From contig JAENWH010000080.1 in assembly GCA_016650135.1 (NCBI GenBank), positions 1 to 7,558 of the forward strand: 7,558 bases of DNA. Direction: 5' to 3'. Source of the DNA: Peptostreptococcaceae bacterium (GTDB taxonomy: Bacteria; Bacillota_A; Clostridia; Peptostreptococcales; Anaerovoracaceae). The notes under the pieces were generated by a model. It did not search any database. It was not told where the DNA came from and was given only the letters and a program-made list of their open reading frames with translations. Below are positions 1 to 5,535 of the stretch, in pieces; position 1 is the stretch's first letter; every line of letters begins with the position of its first letter. Position numbers and translations under genes: made by a program.

Positions 1-1
1 A

Positions 2-475
2 ATGGAGCTTGCTGCCGGAGCTGCAGAAGCAGTTGAATTTATAGCAGACATCGGAAGAAATCATGAAGAATTTTTTGAAGAGGAATTAAAAGGGCTTACT
101 GGCAGAAGAAGATTTGTGGTTGCGGGGATGATGGCAATTGACAAATATGAAGAAGGTATGGCAGTTCAGCTTAGAACAGAACTTGCTAAGTTGCCAGGAG
201 TTAAAGTTTTCGGGCCTGAAGCCGGTCATCCTAGAACTTCAACCGTATCCTTCAATATAGAGGGTGTGAACTCCAACGAAGTGGCAAAATTTCTTGCAGA
301 AAGAGGACTTTTCGTTTGGGACGGAGATTATTACGCTATAGAAACCATTACAAATGTTCTGAAACTTGAAGCAAGTGGTGGGCTGGTTAGAATTGGGCTT
401 GCGCCATACAATATTCAAAGTGAAATAGATCGAACCATTCAGGCTGTGAAGGACTTCATAGCATTGAAGGATTAA
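2..475 (+). CDS. Cysteine-desulfurase-like class V aminotransferase (VC1184-type subfamily), C-terminal part
   Basis: This is the C-terminal 157 residues of a fold-type I, PLP-dependent enzyme of the class V aminotransferase / cysteine desulfurase superfamily, cut by the left edge of the window. The ATG at base 2 is probably internal: no ribosome binding site can be seen and family members are about 400 residues long, so the PLP-binding lysine lies outside. Visible hallmarks are HPRTSTVSFNIEGV (residues 76-89, small-domain strand), VAKFLAERGLFVWDGDYYAIE (about 94-114) and GGLVRIGLAPYN (126-137). The arginine of the last motif (R130) corresponds to the substrate-carboxylate-binding arginine of SufS-like enzymes. 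The VWDG.YYA.E wording is what I associate with the cysteine-desulfurase-like VC1184 subfamily rather than housekeeping IscS/SufS. The true substrate is unknown; a role in Fe-S cluster supply should not be assumed. It is separated by 150 bp from the next (decayed) gene, and I see no hairpin terminator after its TAA. Confidence 0.85.
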   Translation: MELAAGAAEAVEFIADIGRNHEEFFEEELKGLTGRRRFVVAGMMAIDKYEEGMAVQLRTELAKLPGVKVFGPEAGHPRTSTVSFNIEGVNSNEVAKFLAERGLFVWDGDYYAIETITNVLKLEASGGLVRIGLAPYNIQSEIDRTIQAVKDFIALKD

Positions 476-625
476 AGAAAAAGAAATAATTTGAGAGATG
501 ATTGGTATTCAATTATGGGTAAGACATCAATCGTAGAGCACACACCAGAAATTTAGCAAACTAGATATGGAATTTTCAGCAATCTGTTGAGAATATTATT
601 CGAATTATAAAAGGGGGGCGTTATT

Positions 626-1142
626 ATGAATTTTTCAGGAGCAACATAAATTTATTTCAACGGTAATATCTACACGGTGGACAAGGATTTTACAAAGGCC
701 AATGCGCTGGTTATCAAAAACGACAGGCTTATATATGTTGGAACAAAGGAAGATATCTGGAAGAGGTTAAAAAGAAGGCTGAAACGGTTAAACCTAGAGA
801 ATGGATACTTGGAAGAGGTTGGAACAATGAAATTTGGGAACAATCAAATTTCCCAACAAAGGAAGAATTAGATTTAGTATCGCGAAACAATCCAGTGTGT
901 ATAATTAGAACTTGCTGTCATGCGTATTGGGTAAATTCAATGGCTTTGGATCTAGCAAAGATAAACAAGGAAACGCTAAGCCCAGAGGGTGGAGAAATAA
1001 TTAGACATAATGATGGAAGCCCAGCGGGTGTACTAGTTGATACTGCAGGTGATCAGTTAACATTAATTATTCCACCTTATGAAGGCGAAAATCAACGGAA
1101 TGCATTGTTAAAGGGCCAAGAACATTTGTTGGCATTTGGGTT
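626..1142 (+). pseudogene. YtcJ-type amidohydrolase, degraded N-terminal third
   Basis: These are remains of a YtcJ-like metal-dependent amidohydrolase (amidohydrolase 3 family, normally about 530-550 residues). A GGGGGG-type ribosome binding site (613-618) precedes ATG 626, but that frame meets TAA at 647 after seven codons. The N-terminal sequence then continues in the same frame: IYFNGNIYTVDKDF, then NDRLIYVGTKEDI, up to about 757. Homology then jumps to another frame: EEVKKKAETVKPREWILGRG (from 760), FPTKEELDLVSRNNPV, IRTCCHAYWVNSMALDLA, SPEGGEIIRHNDGSPAGVLV, IPPYEGENQ and HLLAFGFT, ending near 1142. The segment expected between the two blocks, about 50-60 codons with the PGFIDSHxH metal site, is absent. 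A catalytic protein therefore cannot be made. The last two thirds of the gene are also gone, replaced by a transposase remnant. An alternative to the nonsense codon is that the real start was at 650 (now ATT, with AGGAG at 637-641), a lost ATG. Either way the gene is dead. Confidence 0.87.
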
Positions 1143-1280
1143 TACGGACTTGGACGCAAACATTTCCAGAGGTATCTTGACGAATTTTGTTATCGATTTA
1201 ACAGACGATTCTGGGAAAACCAATTAGTTGATAGACTTTTAGTAGCATGTACTACTGCTAAAACGATAACCTATACTTAG
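1143..1280 (+). pseudogene. IS1595-family (ISXO2-like) transposase, C-terminal remnant
   Basis: In the third forward frame, which has no start codon here, bases 1143-1280 encode about 45 residues ending in TAG: YGLGRKHFQRYLDEF, then CYRFNRRFWENQLVDRLL, then ACTTAKTITYT. I recognise the H.QRYLDEFCYRFNRR...LFDRLL.AC pattern as the C-terminal end of the DDE transposase of IS1595-family elements, from family memory and not from a search. The catalytic DDE/N residues lie in the missing N-terminal part, so it is inactive. The amidohydrolase homology runs into it around 1138-1150 with no gap, so a deletion apparently joined the two genes. The apparent continuation of the amidohydrolase frame to a TAG at 1225-1227 is an out-of-frame reading of this remnant. 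The right end of the element should lie shortly after the stop, in 1281-1325, but I could not identify a terminal inverted repeat because the left end is missing. Confidence 0.75.
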
Positions 1281-1306
1281 CTAACTTTATAGTCATTAAT
1301 TATAAT
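1277..1306 (+). promoter_or_regulatory. Possible promoter for the yfcC-peptidase-deacylase genes
   Basis: A perfect TATAAT (1301-1306) lies 23 bp before the yfcC start codon. The best -35 candidate at 18 bp spacing is TTAGCT (1277-1282), only a half match to TTGACA, and no extended -10 TG is present. It overlaps the transposase stop codon and the presumed right end of the insertion sequence, so transcription of the downstream genes may start in transposon-derived DNA. The -10 is good and the -35 poor; AT-rich DNA gives such hits by chance. Confidence 0.3.
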
Positions 1307-1329
1307 TCAATAAGAAAGAGGAGATTAAA

Positions 1330-2733
1330 ATGGAAACAAAAAAAAGATGGCACTTTAAGGTGCCTCACACGTATGTATTGTTGTTTTTTATGGTAGTACT
1401 ATGTGGGATAATGGCCTGGATTATTCCTGCAGGGGAATATGATCGAATTAAAGATGTGGCAACGGGTGCAACCGTCGTGGATCCAGCTTCCTTCCATTTC
1501 ACAGGGGGTGGGGGAATCGGATTCTTCGAAGTAATGCTAGAGTTTATAAAAGGAATGGAAAGCGCTTCTAATATTATATTCTTGATTTTTATACTTGGCG
1601 GTTCATTTATGATTCTTCAAGATACAAATGCTTTATCTGCTGGTGTTCATGCTATGGCAAAAAAATATGGAAAAAGACAAAACATTATTCTATTAATGGT
1701 TATGTTTTTGTTCTCTATTTTAGGCGGGACAATAGGGATGGCAGAAGAGGTAATCGTATTCATTCCAATTTTGGTAGTACTTTGTAAGGAATTAAAACTT
1801 GACAGGATGGTAGCCCTGGCAGTTGTAATGGTAGGTGCGAGAATAGGTTTTACAACAGGACTGATTAATCCATTTACTGTTGGTGTAGCACAAGGTATTG
1901 CCGGTTTACCGCTGTACTCCGGATTGGGATATAGATTAATATGGTATGCAGTTCTTCTCATCGTAACAGGTTGGTATATCATTCGTTATGTCAATAAAAT
2001 TAGAGATGATCCAACATCGAGTATAATGTATGGGGTAGAAGTTGAGGGGGATGAAGATACTGAAGAAATAATTGACATAAAGCTTGACGGCAGGAAAATC
2101 GTCATAATAGTAGGATTTTTTGGAACAATTATATTTATGGTATTTGGTGTATTTACATGGGGTTGGTACATGGAAGAAATTGCAACAGTATTTTTAATTT
2201 TAGGTATTGCTGGAGGTATAGTAGCCGGAATGGGGGGTAACGAGATTGCAAAATCTTTTGTCAAAGGTACAATGACTATGGCTTTTGCTGCATTAGTTGT
2301 GGGTATTGCAAAAGCGATATTGTTAACAATGCAAGATGCCGGAATTGTTGACACAGTAATTTTTTATGCTTCAGGTGCTCTTAGTGGCCTGCCGAAATTT
2401 GTAGCTGCGGAAGGAATGTATGTATTCCAATTATTGCTCAATTTCTTGATTCCTTCAGGTTCAGGACAGGCCATGGCAACAATGCCAATTATGGCACCAT
2501 TAGCAGATACTCTTGGAATAACAAGGCAAACGGCAGTATTGGCATTCCACTATGGAGATGGCTTTACAAACTTAATTGCACCTACATTGGGAAGCTTAAT
2601 GGCTGCAGTGGCTGTATCAAAAGTACCGTTTGATAGGTACATTAAATGGATTGCACCCCTATGCTTAATATGGATGGTTGTTGGTTTTGCATCTGTAGCA
2701 ATTGCAACAATAATAGGATATGGTCCATTTTAA
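1330..2733 (+). CDS. yfcC: YfcC family membrane carrier (DcuC/ArcD-like ion transporter superfamily)
   Basis: This is a 467-residue polytopic inner-membrane protein of the YfcC family (COG1288, Pfam C4-dicarboxylate anaerobic carrier). The family is placed in the ion transporter superfamily; members are named putative basic-amino-acid antiporters or short-peptide/carboxylate carriers, but the substrate is not established. Recognition rests on the N-terminal KVPHTYVLLFF...WIIPAGEYDR (10-39), GGTIGMAEE (132-140) in the first half, and the second-half signature IPSGSGQAMATMPIMAPL (374-391) followed by FHYGDGFTNLIAPT (406-419). These are the paired re-entrant-type motifs of the fold. About a dozen hydrophobic segments are split by an acidic, charged loop at about 221-255. 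Length is normal for the family and nothing looks broken. The start is supported by AGGAG (1319-1323) six bases before ATG. The M20 peptidase starts 25 bp downstream, so the two are probably co-transcribed and the cargo is likely the substrate or product of the hydrolases. Confidence 0.88.
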   Translation: METKKRWHFKVPHTYVLLFFMVVLCGIMAWIIPAGEYDRIKDVATGATVVDPASFHFTGGGGIGFFEVMLEFIKGMESASNIIFLIFILGGSFMILQDTNALSAGVHAMAKKYGKRQNIILLMVMFLFSILGGTIGMAEEVIVFIPILVVLCKELKLDRMVALAVVMVGARIGFTTGLINPFTVGVAQGIAGLPLYSGLGYRLIWYAVLLIVTGWYIIRYVNKIRDDPTSSIMYGVEVEGDEDTEEIIDIKLDGRKIVIIVGFFGTIIFMVFGVFTWGWYMEEIATVFLILGIAGGIVAGMGGNEIAKSFVKGTMTMAFAALVVGIAKAILLTMQDAGIVDTVIFYASGALSGLPKFVAAEGMYVFQLLLNFLIPSGSGQAMATMPIMAPLADTLGITRQTAVLAFHYGDGFTNLIAPTLGSLMAAVAVSKVPFDRYIKWIAPLCLIWMVVGFASVAIATIIGYGPF

Positions 2734-2758
2734 AAAACCATTATAAAGGAGAAGATAT

Positions 2759-3943
2759 ATGATATTTCATGAAACATCGTCCTTAAAAATTAATCAGTTT
2801 ATAGATGACAATAGAAGCAATTTAATTGATTTTCTTAAAGAACTTGTAAATTTAGAAGGGAAACATGGTGAAAAGGAATGCCTGTTAAATACTGCAGGAT
2901 TTTTAAAGAATAAATTTGAGGAATTAGGCTTAAAAACTGAAATAATAGAAGTTGGTGAAAATAATGCACCCATAGTTACAGCAGTTTTAAATGACGACAT
3001 ACCGGGAAAAGAAATCGTATTCTCCGGTCATTATGATACAGTATTTGCAGCTGAAAGTCGTGGGGAGAATCCATTTTATATAAAAGATGGTAAAGCTTAT
3101 GGACCTGGTGTATGTGATATGAAGAGCGGAATTGCTATTGCATTCTTTGTGGTGAAGGCACTTAAGGAATTTGGATTCAGAGAGGCTCCCGTAAGACTTT
3201 TCTTTTTAGGTGATGAAGAAGTAAATCATCAAGGCGGCGTAGGGATTGAAAAGATAAAGGAATATACGAAAGACATTCTTGTTGATTTTAATATGGAAAA
3301 CCGCTATGAAAGCGGAGAACTTTGCATTGGCAGAAAAGGGTGCTATGAATTTCTTCTGAAAGTTTATGGAGTGGCAAGTCATCCGGGACATGCATATGAT
3401 GCAGGTCGTAATGCTATAGAAGAAATGAGTCATAAAGTAATAGAGCTTCAGGCAGTTACGCCGAAAAATAAAGACAGAGATTACTCCGTAAACGTAGGTA
3501 CAATTAAGGGCGGTACCGTAATAAACGGGGTTCCAGATTACTGCGAGGCTGCTATTGATGTCAGAGTTAAATCTTTTGATGCATTAGATATTTGTGAAAA
3601 GAAAATGCGCGAAATATGCAAAAAAACATTTATAGATGGAACTACTTCTGTACTGCTACGTACGGATGACATGATACCATTTAAAACTACTGAGCAAGTT
3701 AAAAATACTTACGAAATTGTAAAGTCTATCAGCGATGCAATTGGAGGTACTATAACAGGCAGTATAGTAGTTGGAGGTGCTTCTGATGCTGCTTATATTG
3801 CTGCAAACGATTCAAAAGTAATTTGTCAGTGCGGAGCAAGCGGTGCTTTTACTCATAATATAAAGGAATATGCATGGGTTGATTCACTGTACGAAGCAGT
3901 AAGGTTATTTATACATACTGTTTATAATCACAAGCTATTTTAA
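2759..3943 (+). CDS. M20 family metallopeptidase (CPG2/ArgE-DapE-like)
   Basis: This 394-residue cytoplasmic zinc hydrolase of the M20 family cleaves the amide bond of a small N-acyl amino acid or dipeptide; the exact substrate cannot be read from sequence. Domains are an N-terminal catalytic half (about 20-187), a dimerisation/lid domain (about 190-300) and the rest of the catalytic domain. Visible active-site elements are GHYDTVF (H91, with D93), GPGVCDMKSG (D120, bridging ligand), GDEE (E153 general base, E154 ligand), DFNMEN (E180 as probable ligand) and SGAFTHN near the C-terminus (H366). The lid domain has SHPGHAYDAGRNAIEEM (207-223), with H208 as the expected transition-state histidine. 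The fourth ligand site reads NME where CPG2-like enzymes have an EP step, so the alignment there is uncertain by two residues. There is no signal peptide. AAAGGAG (2745-2751) is seven bases before ATG. It sits 25 bp after yfcC and 51 bp before an N-acyl-D-amino-acid deacylase, which suggests peptide or N-acyl amino-acid breakdown after uptake. Confidence 0.92.
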   Translation: MIFHETSSLKINQFIDDNRSNLIDFLKELVNLEGKHGEKECLLNTAGFLKNKFEELGLKTEIIEVGENNAPIVTAVLNDDIPGKEIVFSGHYDTVFAAESRGENPFYIKDGKAYGPGVCDMKSGIAIAFFVVKALKEFGFREAPVRLFFLGDEEVNHQGGVGIEKIKEYTKDILVDFNMENRYESGELCIGRKGCYEFLLKVYGVASHPGHAYDAGRNAIEEMSHKVIELQAVTPKNKDRDYSVNVGTIKGGTVINGVPDYCEAAIDVRVKSFDALDICEKKMREICKKTFIDGTTSVLLRTDDMIPFKTTEQVKNTYEIVKSISDAIGGTITGSIVVGGASDAAYIAANDSKVICQCGASGAFTHNIKEYAWVDSLYEAVRLFIHTVYNHKLF

Positions 3944-3956
3944 AAATTCGAATATG

Positions 3957-3984
3957 GCGGTAGAAGTTAATTTTACCGCTTTTT
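3957..3984 (+). terminator. Short hairpin with T tail before the deacylase gene
   Basis: GCGGTAGA (3957-3964) pairs with TTTACCGC (3972-3979), eight pairs including one G-U, around a 7-base loop, and is followed by five T (3980-3984). This has the form of a weak intrinsic terminator or attenuator placed 13 bp after the peptidase stop. The ribosome binding site of the next gene (GGAGG, 3985-3989) follows directly, so partial termination or mRNA-end stabilisation that sets the ratio of the two enzymes is as likely as a full stop. No separate promoter is visible between them. Confidence 0.5.
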
Positions 3985-3994
3985 GGAGGTATAA

Positions 3995-5395
3995 ATGATA
4001 GATATTTTAATCAAAAATGGAGTTGTTTATGATCCTGAAACAGAGCTGTGCAAACATATGAATGTAGGATTAAACAAAGGAAAGATCGCAGTAATAACAA
4101 CAGAAGATTTGGAGGCAAATGAAATAATTGATGCTTCTGATCTATATATAGTGCCGGGATTCATTGATATCCATATCCATGAAGATCCGATGATAGGAAA
4201 AATAATAAATTTCAGCACTGAACGCGCCATGCTTCGAATGGGTGTTACAACCGCAGTAGGTGGCAATTGTGGATTTTCGCCAAACAATATGAATGAATAT
4301 ATTGAATATATAAGTAAGAACGGCGCGCCTATCAATACCATGTTGTTGCAGGGATATAATGTTATTAGAGGAAGATTTTTTTCTGATACCGAAGGACAGT
4401 CTACTTACCGCCAAGGTGATGTTTTTGCAGCTATAACCAACCAGCAGATTGAACTTGCTAAAAACAATATAAAAGAGAGTATGGAAGCAGGAGCAGCAGG
4501 ATTATCCTTTGGATTAGAATATACGCCCGGATGTGAACTTGAAGAAATGGTAAAGGTATGTGATGTATTGAAACAGTACAAAAATGCACTAATTGCAGTA
4601 CATTACCGTTATGATGCTGATCGTTGTCTCGAAAGTATAAATGAATGTATTGAATTATCAAGACGCACTGGTGTTGCTTTAGAGTTTTCACATATAGGTA
4701 GCTGTTCCGGATATGGAGATTTAAAATATATGGAAAATTCACTTGAACTTTTGAAACAAGCCAGGTCTGAAGGCGTGGATATTACATCAGATTGCTATCC
4801 ATATACTGCCTTTAGCACCTTAATCGGTTCAACAGTTTTTGACGATGGCTGCTTAGAAAAATGGAATGTAGGGTATGATGCTATTCTTCCTACGCAAGGA
4901 AGGTATAAAAACCAATATTGCACTAAGGAAATATTTGATTACTTAAGAAATGAAGAGCCTGACACAAGAGTAGTTTGCTTTGCAATGAAAGAAGAAAATG
5001 TATTTTTGGCATATAAAGATGAAAATATGATTGTTGCAAGTGATGGAAAGTTTATAAATGACCAGGGCCATGCAAGAACTGCAGGTACTTTTCCAAGGGT
5101 AATAGGATTAGTAAGCCGTGAAAAGGGTGTTTTAACATTTAAGGAAGCAATAAAAAAGATGACTTTACTACCAGCAAATCGCATGCACTTATCAAATAAA
5201 GGCAGGTTACAGGAAGGAATGGATGCAGATATTACAATAATTAACCGAGATACTGTAATTGATGCAAATACTTTTATTTCGCCTGCAGAAAGACCAAAAG
5301 GTATAGAATATGTTATAGTAGATGGAAATATAGCCCTGAAGAATGGAGAAATTGTGGCGGAAAATAAGGGACAATTTATAAAAAGACAAGGATAA
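3995..5395 (+). CDS. N-acyl-D-amino-acid deacylase (D-aminoacylase family amidohydrolase)
   Basis: This 466-residue cytoplasmic amidohydrolase of the D-aminoacylase / N-acyl-D-glutamate deacylase family is predicted to hydrolyse an N-acyl-D-amino acid (or related cyclic or D-containing amide) to the free amino acid and an acid. A small N-terminal beta domain (1-52) leads into the TIM barrel. Metal and catalytic residues are all present and in family order: VPGFIDIHIHED (H60, H62), GGNCGFSP (C92, the bridging cysteine typical of D-aminoacylases in place of a carboxylated lysine), VHYR (H203), EFSHIG (H233) and IVASDG (D350). HARTAGTFPRVIG (359-371) and the C-terminal GRLQEGMDADITIIN return to the beta domain. 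These match the HxH/C/H/H/D set described for the Alcaligenes enzyme. AGGAGG-like GGAGG (3985-3989) five bases before ATG fixes the start. It lies downstream of YfcC and M20 genes, so it probably acts on material imported by that carrier. Acyl and side-chain preference cannot be told. Confidence 0.9.
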   Translation: MIDILIKNGVVYDPETELCKHMNVGLNKGKIAVITTEDLEANEIIDASDLYIVPGFIDIHIHEDPMIGKIINFSTERAMLRMGVTTAVGGNCGFSPNNMNEYIEYISKNGAPINTMLLQGYNVIRGRFFSDTEGQSTYRQGDVFAAITNQQIELAKNNIKESMEAGAAGLSFGLEYTPGCELEEMVKVCDVLKQYKNALIAVHYRYDADRCLESINECIELSRRTGVALEFSHIGSCSGYGDLKYMENSLELLKQARSEGVDITSDCYPYTAFSTLIGSTVFDDGCLEKWNVGYDAILPTQGRYKNQYCTKEIFDYLRNEEPDTRVVCFAMKEENVFLAYKDENMIVASDGKFINDQGHARTAGTFPRVIGLVSREKGVLTFKEAIKKMTLLPANRMHLSNKGRLQEGMDADITIINRDTVIDANTFISPAERPKGIEYVIVDGNIALKNGEIVAENKGQFIKRQG

Positions 5396-5450
5396 TATTA
5401 TAGATTTTATAAAACTCCTAAATTATTTAATTAAACAACACACTTAATAA

Positions 5451-5495
5451 TTGAGATGAGGAAGAGGTCGGTTTCGTTCTGTTTTCTCATCTCAA
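5451..5495. repeat. Long perfect inverted repeat upstream of the LctP-family gene
   Basis: TTGAGATGAG (5451-5460) and CTCATCTCAA (5486-5495) are perfect reverse complements; with G-U pairs the RNA stem can reach 14 pairs (5451-5464 with 5482-5495) around a 17-base loop. No T run follows on either strand, so it is not a standard intrinsic terminator. It lies in the 140 bp gap between the deacylase and the permease. It could end or stabilise the upstream transcript, be part of the permease leader, or be a two-half-site operator. I see no clear promoter in the gap to decide. Confidence 0.6.
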
Positions 5496-5535
5496 GCATT
5501 TAGGTAAGTGCCAATCAAAAAAAGAAAGGACTAAC

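Noticed and set aside
587..611. TTGAGA ... TATAAA as a promoter for the amidohydrolase
   Set aside because: The spacing is only 13 bases, too short for a sigma-A promoter.
647..649. TAA as a recoded sense codon in the amidohydrolase
   Set aside because: The gene has two further lesions (deletion with frameshift, and truncation), so read-through would not rescue it; no other gene here has internal TAA.
895..1227. A stand-alone 110-residue hypothetical protein
   Set aside because: Its N-terminal part continues amidohydrolase homology that begins upstream at about 760, the GTG has no ribosome binding site, and its C-terminal part is an out-of-frame reading of the transposase remnant.
1236..1264. 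Imperfect hairpin AGTAG-CATGTA-CTACT flanked by TTTT and AAAA as a terminator
   Set aside because: It lies within the transposase coding remnant, has only five firm pairs and is followed by A rather than T on the + strand; no - strand gene needs it.
1647..1982. Long open frame on the - strand inside yfcC (with others at 1986-2354 and 2794-3000)
   Set aside because: They lie opposite clear conserved genes, have no ribosome binding site and the translations resemble no family; they are mirror frames of real coding sequence.
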